This document shows positions 7,965-15,086 of a stretch of 36,452 bases of DNA, one piece after another. Every line of letters starts with the position of its first letter. The stretch's first letter is position 1. Location: assembly GCA_947463125.1 (NCBI GenBank), contig CANHQZ010000020.1, forward strand, positions 1-36,452. The letters run 5' to 3'. The translations under genes and the position numbers were made by a program. The notes under the pieces are model-generated. The model was not told the origin of the DNA. It did no database searches and saw nothing but the letters and a program-made list of their open reading frames with translations. The DNA comes from Flavobacteriales bacterium (GTDB lineage: Bacteria; Bacteroidota; Bacteroidia; NS11-12g; UBA955).

Positions 7965-8399
7965 ATGGCAGTAAGAATTGAGTTTGTAAATCTTATCATA
8001 CCCATCGAAAAAATCAACAATAGTCAATTAGAGGGCGGATTTAAAAGCGTTATTAATAAATATAAACATGCAATAGGCAGATCCGTTTGGTTTGATGAAC
8101 ATCTATTCAGAATAGGATGGATGGACACCTGGATGATAGACAGTGAAATAGATTTCTGGATCAAGCAAGGTCTTACGCCATTGGAAAACAGAAATGGAAC
8201 TGAATTTTGGTGTGATATGTTCGCCATATCTTGCGGAATTAATCAATTTAATCCCAACTGCGACTGGATTAAAATAAATTCATCACAAACCAAAGCGTGG
8301 TTAAAAGGCACAAACCGATTTAATGTGTATCCAAAAATATTCCGGCTTTCACATGGTTTTACCCATCTTGATTTAAAGGAAAATAATTCAGATACTTAA
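7965..8399 (+). CDS. Hypothetical protein, 144 residues
   Basis: The protein starts MAVRIEFVNLIIPIEKI and has no signal peptide or membrane segment. It contains several Trp and acidic residues (GRSVWFDEHLFRIGWMD, EFWCDMFAISCGI, CDWIKINSSQTKAWLKGT). It resembles, from memory, a family of small uncharacterised Bacteroidota proteins beginning MAVRIEF..L..PI, but no function is known to me. Base composition is more A+T-rich than in the housekeeping genes around it, and it lies in the accessory pocket between tRNA-His and folE. The ATG at 7965 is the only plausible start. No promoter with a clear -7 box was found upstream. It may be horizontally acquired. Confidence 0.7.
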   Translation: MAVRIEFVNLIIPIEKINNSQLEGGFKSVINKYKHAIGRSVWFDEHLFRIGWMDTWMIDSEIDFWIKQGLTPLENRNGTEFWCDMFAISCGINQFNPNCDWIKINSSQTKAWLKGTNRFNVYPKIFRLSHGFTHLDLKENNSDT

Positions 8400-8452
8400 T
8401 TTTTTATAATAATTAAGTTTGGTTAAGATAATAATTTCTTAAAAATCAAAGG

Positions 8453-8477
8453 AAAAAGGCGCCACCGGCGCCTTTTT
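8453..8477. terminator. Bidirectional intrinsic terminator
   Basis: AAAAAGGCGCC-ACC-GGCGCCTTTTT is a perfect GC stem flanked by A and T runs, so it can stop transcription from the gene at 7965 and from the opposite direction. Confidence 0.85.
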
Positions 8478-8509
8478 ATACACAAACAACACTATAGAAA
8501 AAACAACCC

Positions 8510-8560
8510 CTATTCAGAGCCGTTCATCTCAATATATTTCAGCAATTCGGCACGCACCTG
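8510..8560 (-). pseudogene. 3' fragment of a second folE copy
   Basis: Read on the minus strand, 17 codons encode QVRAELLKYIEMNGSE and a stop, exactly the C-terminus of the intact FolE at 9958. Four bases differ from the intact gene and all are silent third-position changes: TAT/TAC, ATT/ATC, GAG/GAA, and TAG for TAA at the stop. The 28 bp of downstream non-coding sequence are identical. No further FolE sequence is recognisable beyond 8560, so this is a truncated relic, not a gene. Silent-only divergence means it descends from a functional folE allele, perhaps from a related strain. Confidence 0.85.
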
Positions 8561-8660
8561 AGACCCTCTGAGAGTAGCTGACGAGTAAGATGATTTGTTA
8601 TTAATGCTTCATACAGGAAATTAAGAACTACTGCAAGGTTTGCATCCGCAAAAAAAACGC

Positions 8661-8691
8661 TTGACCAAAGACATGATGCTAATTATATTTG
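8661..8691 (+). promoter_or_regulatory. Promoter of the secreted esterase gene
   Basis: TTG at 8661-8663 and TATATTTG at 8684-8691 with a 20-bp spacer match the Bacteroidota consensus TTG-N19-21-TAnnTTTG closely. The ATG at 8739 lies 47 bp downstream, giving an unusually long leader for this window. Confidence 0.65.
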
Positions 8692-8738
8692 TGCAATCAT
8701 AGAAACAAAGTCAGAATTAATATAATTACCCCAGCCAA

Positions 8739-9875
8739 ATGAAAAAGACATTACTGTCACTTACAATCTTATTGTTATTAAATACCACTGCTACCTGCCA
8801 AACTAATATTTATGACAGCATTTATTCTGGCGGGCGCTGGAGGACATTTTTAACGCACCTTCCAAAAGGCTATACCTCCTCCACCAAATATCCATTGGTC
8901 CTGGCTTTTCATGGTGGAAGCCCTTTGGGGTATCAATCCATCCAATACCAATCTAAACTTTCAGAAAAGGCAGACAGCTCCGGATTTATTGTTGTATACC
9001 CTGAAGGCGTAAAAGTGGCGGGCAATAGAACCTGGAATGCAGGCGGTTGCTGCGCTCCTTCAACAACCCTGAAAATAGATGATGTGGGGTTTGTAAATTC
9101 ATTACTGAATAACCTGATTGCCAACCGCCCCATAGATACTACACGCGTATATGCCACCGGATTTTCCAATGGTGCATTGCTTTGCTTTAGACTTGCTAAC
9201 CAGTTAACGTATAGATTTGCTGCCATTGCTCCCGTAGCAGGCGATTTAATGTTTTATCCATGGAACCCTTCCAGAGCAATACCCATAATCAGCTTTCATT
9301 CATACCTAGACCAAAATGTTAAGTATTTTGGGGGTGTGACCATTGGTAGCACCGGAACATATTTCCCGCCGCAGGATAGCATGTTTAAGGTAATCAGCAG
9401 CCAATACAAATGCGGCATTTTGAAAGATACATTATATCACAATAGCAGCAAGTATGATCACTTCAAATATGCAAATTGCAGCTGCAATGCCGTGATTGAA
9501 CAATATGTAAGCTATGATGGTGAGCATTCCTGGCCCGGAGGGCTCTCAACGGGCGGTGTGAACGTCAGTAATCAGTTCAGCGCCACCTATCTGATGTGGC
9601 AGTTTTTCAAAAACTACACCACCACCTGTCAAAAAACAGGCACCCAAAATATTATCCGTGCAGTCGGCATTCAGGCTTATCCAAATCCTTTTGAATCCAA
9701 AATTCAGCTAATGAATGCTAAGGGCAAAGAAAACTGTCGGCTGTATGATTGCCGTGGCCGTTTGATCTGGGAAGGCAGACACATAGAAAAAACAGATTTC
9801 TCTAAATTACAGAGCGGTTTGTATTTCTTGAAGATTGACAGCACTGTAGTTTCGCTGATGAAATCTAACCGATAG
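8739..9875 (+). CDS. T9SS-secreted PHB-depolymerase/feruloyl-esterase-like hydrolase
   Basis: The 378-residue protein has a signal peptide (MKKTLLSLTILLLLNTTATC), an alpha/beta-hydrolase domain and a C-terminal sorting domain. Catalytic residues are visible: Ser in GFSNGA (about residue 145), Asp in SYLDQNV (about 190) and His in YDGEHSWPGG (about 265); LVLAFHGGSP is the oxyanion region. This is the LpqC/PHB-depolymerase family, which cleaves polyesters or feruloyl esters. The last 75 residues (AYPNPFES... SGLYFLKIDS) are a type A T9SS sorting domain, so export by T9SS to the cell surface or medium is expected. It has its own promoter and terminator and is bracketed by duplicated folE 3' sequence, which suggests acquisition. 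The substrate is unknown. Confidence 0.9.
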   Translation: MKKTLLSLTILLLLNTTATCQTNIYDSIYSGGRWRTFLTHLPKGYTSSTKYPLVLAFHGGSPLGYQSIQYQSKLSEKADSSGFIVVYPEGVKVAGNRTWNAGGCCAPSTTLKIDDVGFVNSLLNNLIANRPIDTTRVYATGFSNGALLCFRLANQLTYRFAAIAPVAGDLMFYPWNPSRAIPIISFHSYLDQNVKYFGGVTIGSTGTYFPPQDSMFKVISSQYKCGILKDTLYHNSSKYDHFKYANCSCNAVIEQYVSYDGEHSWPGGLSTGGVNVSNQFSATYLMWQFFKNYTTTCQKTGTQNIIRAVGIQAYPNPFESKIQLMNAKGKENCRLYDCRGRLIWEGRHIEKTDFSKLQSGLYFLKIDSTVVSLMKSNR

Positions 9876-9898
9876 TAAAGCAAGGACATATATCCAAC

Positions 9899-9929
9899 AA
9901 AAAAGGCGCCCTGGGCGCCTTTTTTTTTT
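9899..9929. terminator. Bidirectional terminator between esterase and folE
   Basis: GGCGCC-CTG-GGCGCC is flanked by an A run on the left and ten T on the right. It lies between two convergent genes and can serve both. Confidence 0.9.
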
Positions 9930-10008
9930 ACAAACAACACTATAGAAAAAACAACCCTTATTCAGAGCCGTTCATTTCGATGTATTTCAGCAATTCGGCA
10001 CGCACCTG
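9899..10008. repeat. Direct repeat, right copy (terminator plus intact folE 3' end)
   Basis: Counterpart of 8452-8560. In this copy the sequence continues into the complete folE gene. Confidence 0.9.
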
Positions 10009-10632
10009 CGGGTCGTTGAACTTCCCGTGATAGCTGGAAGTTACCGTTGCACTGGTAATGTCTTTAATACCGCGGCTGGCCACGCACAAATGCCGTGCAT
10101 CAATGATTACAGCCACATCAGGGGTTTCCAGCACTTCCATCAGTTCGTTGGCAATCTGCACGGTCATGCGCTCCTGCACCTGCGGACGCTTTGCATAATA
10201 ATCCACGATACGGTTCAGCTTGCTCAAACCAATTACTTTGCCACTGCTCACGTATGCCAGGTGCGCCCTGCCCATGATGGGTACAAAATGGTGTTCGCAG
10301 GTACTAAAAAAGTGAATATCCTTTTCCACCAGCATTTCCTTGTATTTGAAACCGTTTTCAAACAAGGTGGGGTGCGGACGGTTTTCGGGATCCAGGCCTT
10401 TGAACTGTTCATTCACAAACATCTTGGCCACACGCAGGGGCGTGCCTTTCAGGCTCTCATCGCTGAGATCCAGTCCGAGAATGTGCATGATTTCGGTAAA
10501 ATGTTTGGCAATGAGCTCTATTTTCAGCTCATTATCCATTTGAAATGCGTCGGGCCTCAAGGGCGTTTCCATGTTGGTTCCAACATGGTCATCACCGAGC
10601 ATGTCATGATTATGTTTATGATTGTGTTCCAT
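9958..10632 (-). CDS. folE: GTP cyclohydrolase I
   Basis: The 224-residue enzyme converts GTP to 7,8-dihydroneopterin triphosphate, the entry step to folate, biopterin and queuosine-type pterins. The zinc and catalytic block FFSTCEHHFVPIMGRAHLAY (about residues 107-126) and the later ARHLCVASRGIKD (about 178-190) carry the conserved Cys and His residues. LKGTPLRVAKMF is the family's conserved N-terminal region. The start at 10632 (ATG) is preferred to the TTG at 10635; its His-rich opening MEHNHKHNHDM is common in Bacteroidota. It overlaps the upstream PTPS-family gene by 17 bp, so both are probably co-transcribed. Its last 16 codons are duplicated at 8510-8560. Confidence 0.95.
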   Translation of the reverse strand: MEHNHKHNHDMLGDDHVGTNMETPLRPDAFQMDNELKIELIAKHFTEIMHILGLDLSDESLKGTPLRVAKMFVNEQFKGLDPENRPHPTLFENGFKYKEMLVEKDIHFFSTCEHHFVPIMGRAHLAYVSSGKVIGLSKLNRIVDYYAKRPQVQERMTVQIANELMEVLETPDVAVIIDARHLCVASRGIKDITSATVTSSYHGKFNDPQVRAELLKYIEMNGSE

Positions 10633-11038
10633 CAAATTCTACAAAGTTACGGGGGGTTTCAAATAATTTTATTTTCAGTTTCATTTCCGGCTGCAGCCGT
10701 TTTTTTAATTTTTCCCAAATCACCACTGCCATATTTTCAGCCGTAGGGTTTAGGTTTTTAAATTCAGCGGTATCCAGATTCAGGTTTTTGTGATCAAAGG
10801 CATCTTCCACATCCTCCTTGATCCAGTCTTTCAGCGTTTTCATGTCCAGCAGGTATCCTGAAACAGGATCTAGCGGACCGGAAACAGTGACATGCAATTC
10901 GTAATTGTGGCCATGGTAATTGGGATTGTTGCACAACCCGAAGAATGCACGGTTTTTCTCCTCACTCCACTCGGGAACGTGCAACCTGTGTGCTGCATTA
11001 AACTGTGCTGTGCGCGTTACCGATACCCAATTTGACAT
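10616..11038 (-). CDS. 6-pyruvoyl/6-carboxy-tetrahydropterin synthase family protein
   Basis: The 140-residue protein has the fold markers of COG0720: zinc-binding His in FNAAHRLH and HGHNYELHV, the catalytic Cys in LCNNPNYHGHNY, FDHKNLN and the substrate-anchoring Glu in ETPRNF. It acts on dihydroneopterin triphosphate made by FolE, whose gene overlaps it downstream. The motif is C-x5-HGH, which I recall as typical of 6-pyruvoyltetrahydropterin synthases, whereas queuosine-pathway QueD enzymes usually show C-x3-HGH. The product may therefore be 6-pyruvoyl-tetrahydropterin (biopterin route) rather than the preQ0 precursor. Automatic annotation would probably call it queD. The family call is firm, the specificity is not. 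Confidence 0.85.
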   Translation of the reverse strand: MSNWVSVTRTAQFNAAHRLHVPEWSEEKNRAFFGLCNNPNYHGHNYELHVTVSGPLDPVSGYLLDMKTLKDWIKEDVEDAFDHKNLNLDTAEFKNLNPTAENMAVVIWEKLKKRLQPEMKLKIKLFETPRNFVEFDGTQS

Positions 11039-11115
11039 ATTCTGTTTAATCTTTTACTGCAAAAACCGTACAATAAAAACCAAATCACCCTAAAAAAGTT
11101 TTAATTGGCATAAAA

Positions 11116-11559
11116 ATGATTCGAATCACCCTGAAAACTTCTGTGAATTGCCCTTTTGAGATAGTCAGGGATGGCTTTGACCAAAAATTACTTGAAACCC
11201 TAAATCCTCCGGGTATTTCACTAAAAATCGAGCAATTTGACGGCATCTACGCCGGAGCAAAGATGAGAATGCGGGTGGAATCATTATTTACCACAACCCT
11301 TTGGACCGGAAGCATTCTGCAGGTTTGCAGTAAAAACCGATTTTGGTGTTTTGTGGATGAGGGCGCAATTCTGCCTATGGGATTGAAAAGCTGGAAGCAT
11401 ATTCATGCCGTGGTGAGAAAAAATAACCAAACTTTGATATATGACAGGGTGTATTTCTCGGGAAAAAATTGTTTTTTTACGATGTTTTGGTATCCGGCTA
11501 TTTTGCTGATGCTGGGTATAAGAAAACCCCGGTACCGTAAATATTTTGAAAAGACATGA
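11116..11559 (+). CDS. SRPBCC-like (START/cyclase fold) protein
   Basis: The 147-residue product has the features of small ligand-binding SRPBCC proteins: an opening strand MIRITLKTSVNCPFEIV, a helix with GFDQKLLETLNPPG, and later DEGAILPMGLKSWKHIHAVV, resembling the YrhL/cyclase-dehydrase group common in Bacteroidota. The C-terminal hydrophobic stretch FTMFWYPAILLMLGI could pack in the pocket or associate with the membrane. No catalytic residue can be assigned. It is divergent from the PTPS gene across 77 bp and its stop overlaps the next start as ATGA, so the two are coupled. The assignment is from overall pattern, not from a diagnostic motif. Confidence 0.7.
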   Translation: MIRITLKTSVNCPFEIVRDGFDQKLLETLNPPGISLKIEQFDGIYAGAKMRMRVESLFTTTLWTGSILQVCSKNRFWCFVDEGAILPMGLKSWKHIHAVVRKNNQTLIYDRVYFSGKNCFFTMFWYPAILLMLGIRKPRYRKYFEKT

Positions 11560-12194
11560 AAAAATCTGGGCTGATCATATCCTTGCTGTTAACCTTCCAG
11601 GCCAAAGCGCAGATGAATCCCATTCCGGAAAACATCAGCATCGGGGTTTACGGCAGGGCCGAAACCAATTTTTACCGCTACTACGACAATCAGGAACTGG
11701 GCAGCTATTTTTCGGACAGAATCAACAATGCCTATTCCGCAGGATTATCCTTGCACAGCTCGCTCACATACTTGTTCAACACCAATATTTCCGTGGGTTT
11801 TGGAGAGGTGAACTACCGCCCGGACATACGATCAGGAAACAGCACTCTGTATCAAGCCAGCCTTAGATTATGGACAGTGAATGCCATCGGCGAACTAAAA
11901 TTCAACGACAAACCGCGGTTCAATCCTGGCATTTGGTTTGGCTTTCAGGGTATTTTCAAAGAAAGCGGAACCGAAGTATTTAGCGGAGCTGTGGTACAGG
12001 AAAGACAATGGCCCCAAACCCGCTACATGCCGAAGTTTGGTTTATCCTTTCACTACAAACCGCGTAAAATACCCGTTCACTTCAAACTCGAAGGTGGCAT
12101 GCGCCTGAACAGTAGCAACCGCACTGGCTATGACTACGGGCTAAGCCAGGTATTTGGCGGACTGCACATGCTATACCGGGTGAAAAGTTGGTGA
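11556..12194 (+). CDS. Secreted outer-membrane beta-barrel-like protein
   Basis: The 212-residue protein starts with a signal peptide (MKKSGLIISLLLTFQAKAQ, cleavage after AKA). It continues as alternating strands such as NISIGVYGRAETNFYRYYDN, AYSAGLSLHSSLTYLFNTN and FHYKPRKIPVHFKLEGGMRL, ending in LHMLYRVKSW with a terminal Trp. This is the layout of a small outer-membrane barrel. It overlaps the SRPBCC-like gene by ATGA and is presumably its operon partner. It has no recognised family or T9SS domain. Length and architecture resemble the other orphan barrel at 7163 but no sequence match is evident. Confidence 0.75.
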   Translation: MKKSGLIISLLLTFQAKAQMNPIPENISIGVYGRAETNFYRYYDNQELGSYFSDRINNAYSAGLSLHSSLTYLFNTNISVGFGEVNYRPDIRSGNSTLYQASLRLWTVNAIGELKFNDKPRFNPGIWFGFQGIFKESGTEVFSGAVVQERQWPQTRYMPKFGLSFHYKPRKIPVHFKLEGGMRLNSSNRTGYDYGLSQVFGGLHMLYRVKSW

Positions 12195-12236
12195 TAAATT
12201 CCGGTTGTCCACACATGGCAACCCACGGTGAAGCCG

Positions 12237-12244
12237 TATTTTTG
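12237..12244 (+). promoter_or_regulatory. -7 promoter box of the transaldolase-family gene
   Basis: TATTTTTG fits TAnnTTTG and is followed by seven bases and the ATG at 12252, predicting a leader of only a few bases. The nearest TTG is 29 bp upstream, too far for a normal -33 element. Confidence 0.45.
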
Positions 12245-12251
12245 TGCCAAC

Positions 12252-12908
12252 ATGAAATTCTTCATCGACACAGCCAACCTCGATCAGATTCGCGAAGCCA
12301 ATGAACTCGGCATTCTTGACGGTGTAACCACCAACCCTTCCCTCATGGCCAAAGAGGGTATTACCGGACATGACAACGTGCTCAACCATTACAAAGCCAT
12401 TTGCAACATTGTGAACGGCGATGTGAGTGCGGAAGTTATTTCAACCGATTTCAAAGGCATGGTGGAAGAAGGTGAAAGACTGGCCGGTCTGCATCCGAAT
12501 ATCGTGGTAAAAGTTCCTATGATTGTGGATGGTGTTAAAGCCATTTCCCACTTCACCCAAAAAGGCATCCGCACCAACTGCACACTGGTATTCAGTTCCG
12601 GGCAAGCCATTTTGGCTGCCAAAGCGGGTGCTACCTATCTCTCACCATTTATCGGGAGGCTCGATGACAGCAGCTGGGACGGCATAGAGCTGATTCAGCA
12701 AATTGCGGAAATTTATTCCATTCAGGGATATGAAACCCAAATTCTGGCCGCCAGCGTGCGTAATGCGTTGCATATAGTAAAAAGTGCACAAGCCGGTGCC
12801 GATGTGGTAACCTGTCCGTTGAGCGCTATCATGGGCTTGTTCAAACACCCGCTCACCGATATCGGGCTGGCACAGTTCCTGGCAGACCACAAAAAGGCCA
12901 ACGGCTGA
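12252..12908 (+). CDS. fsa: Fructose-6-phosphate aldolase / transaldolase (TalC-FSA family)
   Basis: From ATG 12252 the product is 218 residues, the usual size of the short transaldolase family, and starts MKFFIDTANLDQIREAN. Diagnostic blocks are GVTTNPSLMAKEG, HPNIVVKVPM with the Schiff-base lysine, TNCTLVFSSGQAILAAKAGA and SPFIGRLDD. The enzyme transfers or cleaves a dihydroxyacetone unit of fructose/sedoheptulose phosphates in the non-oxidative pentose phosphate pathway. Whether it works as transaldolase or as aldolase cannot be decided here. A longer frame from 12228 would include the -7 box and is rejected. It converges on panB with a 2-bp gap and no obvious terminator. Confidence 0.9.
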   Translation: MKFFIDTANLDQIREANELGILDGVTTNPSLMAKEGITGHDNVLNHYKAICNIVNGDVSAEVISTDFKGMVEEGERLAGLHPNIVVKVPMIVDGVKAISHFTQKGIRTNCTLVFSSGQAILAAKAGATYLSPFIGRLDDSSWDGIELIQQIAEIYSIQGYETQILAASVRNALHIVKSAQAGADVVTCPLSAIMGLFKHPLTDIGLAQFLADHKKANG

Positions 12909-12910
12909 TT

Positions 12911-13729
12911 TTAATACTGCTCTTTTTCGTTGGGGAAATCCCGGCTTTTCACATCCGATACATAATGCTGCACCGCTGCAGTAATGATGCCGTGCAAATC
13001 TGCATACTTGCGCAGAAATCGCGGTTTAAACTCGGTGTTGATGCCCAGCATATCGTGCAACACCAGTACTTGTCCGTCTACATCAGACCCGGCACCGATA
13101 CCGATTACCGGAATAGTTAGGTTCTCAGCCACACGTTTGGCCAGCTTGCTGGGAATTTTCTCCAGTACCAGCGCAAAACATCCGGCCTCCTGCAACAGTT
13201 TGCTGTCATGAATCAGCTTTTCAGCTTCTTCGTCTTCGGTGGCGCGCACTGTATAGGTGCCGAATTTGTAAATACTTTGCGGAGTAAGCCCCAGGTGCCC
13301 CATCACAGGAACCCCCGCGGTAAGAATGCGCTTGATGCTCTCAATAATCTCCTCGCCGCCTTCCATCTTTACGGCATGAGCACCGCTTTCTTTCATAATG
13401 CGAATGGTGCTGGCCAAGGCTTCTTTGCTGTTTCCCTGATAACTTCCGAAAGGCAAATCCACCACCACCAAAGCACGGTCAATGCCGCGCACCACCGATG
13501 AGGCGTGGTATATCATCTGGTCCAGTGTGATAGGCAATGTGGTTTCATGCCCTGCCATCACGTTGCTGGCACTGTCTCCCACGAGGATGACATCTATGCC
13601 TGCCTGATCCACGAGTTTTGCCATGGAAAAATCGTAGGCAGTAAGCATGGATATCTTCTCCCCTTTTTGCTTCATTTCAAGCAGAACATGGGTGGTGATT
13701 TTTTTAAATTCTTTTTTTTGAATGCTCAT
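12911..13729 (-). CDS. panB: 3-methyl-2-oxobutanoate hydroxymethyltransferase
   Basis: This 272-residue TIM-barrel enzyme makes ketopantoate from 2-oxoisovalerate and methylene-tetrahydrofolate, the first committed step of pantothenate and CoA synthesis. Recognisable blocks are [40 protein letters not shown] with the Mg-binding Asp, [16 protein letters not shown] and the catalytic Glu in [27 protein letters not shown] closes the barrel. The length and all key residues are normal. It starts 3 bp after the stop of the coiled-coil protein gene and is probably co-transcribed with it, an unexpected partner. Confidence 0.96.
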   Translation of the reverse strand: MSIQKKEFKKITTHVLLEMKQKGEKISMLTAYDFSMAKLVDQAGIDVILVGDSASNVMAGHETTLPITLDQMIYHASSVVRGIDRALVVVDLPFGSYQGNSKEALASTIRIMKESGAHAVKMEGGEEIIESIKRILTAGVPVMGHLGLTPQSIYKFGTYTVRATEDEEAEKLIHDSKLLQEAGCFALVLEKIPSKLAKRVAENLTIPVIGIGAGSDVDGQVLVLHDMLGINTEFKPRFLRKYADLHGIITAAVQHYVSDVKSRDFPNEKEQY

Positions 13730-13732
13730 GAT

Positions 13733-15034
13733 TTAGTTCTCATCAAAGAGGGCTTCTTTTTTAATTTCTTTTTCCTGTTTTACCGGATTTGCTGTTTTCT
13801 TCTTATCCTTTTCTGCTTCTTTGGCAGCCTTTTCCAGGACCTGTATGCTTTTTTGCTGTTCGCGTATGATGCTGTCTTTTTGAATAATCTGGGAACGCTG
13901 ATACTGTATGGTGTTTTTAGCATCATCAGCAGTGTTTTCAAGCTGATTGATTTTCATAATCCAGTCTGCAACCTGGCTCTGTTGCTTCAACAAACCGGCT
14001 TCCAGTTCCTCAATGGTTTTCTTAGATTTCTGAAGTTCCAGGCGCAACTCTTCATTGATACTGATAAGATTATCCGCCACATTGCCGCCATCTGATCCTG
14101 CTGCAGCATTTTTAAACTGTTGCAGTTTCAGCAGTTCTTTTTCCAGGCTGAGTTTATCGGCATTGGCTTTTTCCAGCTCAGCTTCCAGTTCATCCACCCT
14201 GGCCACCGCTTCCTGTGACTGTTTCAGTAACACACTGTCGGCTTTGTAATTCAGACCTGTTTGATCTTTCAGCTGGTTCTCCAGCTCCGCAATGCGTAAA
14301 TCCTTTTTCTGTATCACTTCCTTGAGTCTTGCAATGGCAAGATTTAGGGATCTGCGATCATCAGGGTAGGCCGTGGCAACACCCGGAACAGAAGATGCTT
14401 CATCATCGATATTTACACTGATTTTTTTGTAAATCACCCTGGACTCGGGACCTATGTACAGACCAATCCAGCCTTTTGAATATTCAATTTCGGTAAATGA
14501 ATGCACATAAACACCATTGATGAAGACATCGTATACCTTGTCATTGGTTTTCACCGTCAGTTCTACGGCGTCTCCCTTAATTTTTTTTGCCGGCTTGCGC
14601 CAACCTGCTGCAGGATCTGTCTGAGGTAAAATCCTGAATGATGCGGCCCTGCGAATACGGAATTGCTTTTTTCGGTTTACCTCAACAATAACAGCACCCG
14701 ATCCATCAGGCTGCGCCTGAAGTACCAGACCCGCGGCATTCTCCATGTTTCCCTTACCATCAAAAACAAATTGCAAAGTGGCTTCAAACACCCGGAATTC
14801 CTGAACTTTCTTAGGAAAAATGAAAAAGCCGCTGCGCTTGCTTTTGCGCCATACTTCAAAACCCTCAGAGGAACCGATGAAAAAATTGTCGGCTGTGGAT
14901 TGCTGCGCCCAGCCACTGTCAATTTTTTGAAAATCATCCAACCAAACTCTTTTGATAAATTCTTTGGTGACCTGCTGTGTTTGTGCAGGGTAAAAAAAGC
15001 AGAACAGGCACAAAAGGCCGATAATTTTCCTCAT
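13733..15034 (-). CDS. Secreted protein with LamG/jelly-roll-like domain and long coiled coil
   Basis: From the ATG at 15034 the product is 433 residues: a signal peptide (MRKIIGLLCLFCFFYPAQTQ), a beta-rich module of about 180 residues resembling concanavalin-like/3-keto-disaccharide hydrolase folds (DNFFIGSSEGFEVWRKSKRS, NAAGLVLQAQPDGSGAVIVE, YVHSFTEIEYSKGWIGLYIG), then a coiled coil from about residue 225 to 410 (LNLAIARLKEVIQKKDLRIA and further heptads), and a Lys-rich tail. No catalytic residues are seen, so a carbohydrate-binding or structural periplasmic role is possible. An exact -7 box lies 17 bp upstream. The in-frame extension to 15301 crosses the divergent lipoprotein gene and is not credible. 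Function unknown. Confidence 0.8.
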   Translation of the reverse strand: MRKIIGLLCLFCFFYPAQTQQVTKEFIKRVWLDDFQKIDSGWAQQSTADNFFIGSSEGFEVWRKSKRSGFFIFPKKVQEFRVFEATLQFVFDGKGNMENAAGLVLQAQPDGSGAVIVEVNRKKQFRIRRAASFRILPQTDPAAGWRKPAKKIKGDAVELTVKTNDKVYDVFINGVYVHSFTEIEYSKGWIGLYIGPESRVIYKKISVNIDDEASSVPGVATAYPDDRRSLNLAIARLKEVIQKKDLRIAELENQLKDQTGLNYKADSVLLKQSQEAVARVDELEAELEKANADKLSLEKELLKLQQFKNAAAGSDGGNVADNLISINEELRLELQKSKKTIEELEAGLLKQQSQVADWIMKINQLENTADDAKNTIQYQRSQIIQKDSIIREQQKSIQVLEKAAKEAEKDKKKTANPVKQEKEIKKEALFDEN

Positions 15035-15051
15035 CTTTGTGGGAGCAAAGG

Positions 15052-15059
15052 CAAAGTTA
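15052..15059 (-). promoter_or_regulatory. -7 promoter box of the coiled-coil protein / panB unit
   Basis: On the minus strand this is TAACTTTG, an exact TAnnTTTG, 17 bp before the ATG at 15034. No -33 TTG was found at the expected spacing. Confidence 0.5.
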
Positions 15060-15086
15060 GACCAAAAAGCTGACTTCATCATCGTT

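Larger units (their letters stand above)
8452..8560. repeat. Direct repeat, left copy (terminator plus folE 3' end)
   Basis: This segment repeats 9899-10008. The 79 bp at 8482-8560 match 9930-10008 at 75 positions without gaps. The preceding terminator stems are the same (AAAAAGGCGCC / GGCGCCTTTTT) with different loops, ACC here and CTG in the right copy. Homology stops sharply at 8560. Confidence 0.9.
8400..8738. other. 339-bp intergenic stretch holding a terminator, a folE fragment and a promoter
   Basis: From left to right: an A+T-rich 50 bp, a strong terminator hairpin (8453-8477), a 79-bp near-copy of the folE 3' end (8482-8560), about 100 bp with no recognised content, and the esterase promoter (8661-8691). 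On the minus strand the folE-fragment frame stays open upstream for only about 15 further unrelated codons before a TGA. Confidence 0.75.
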
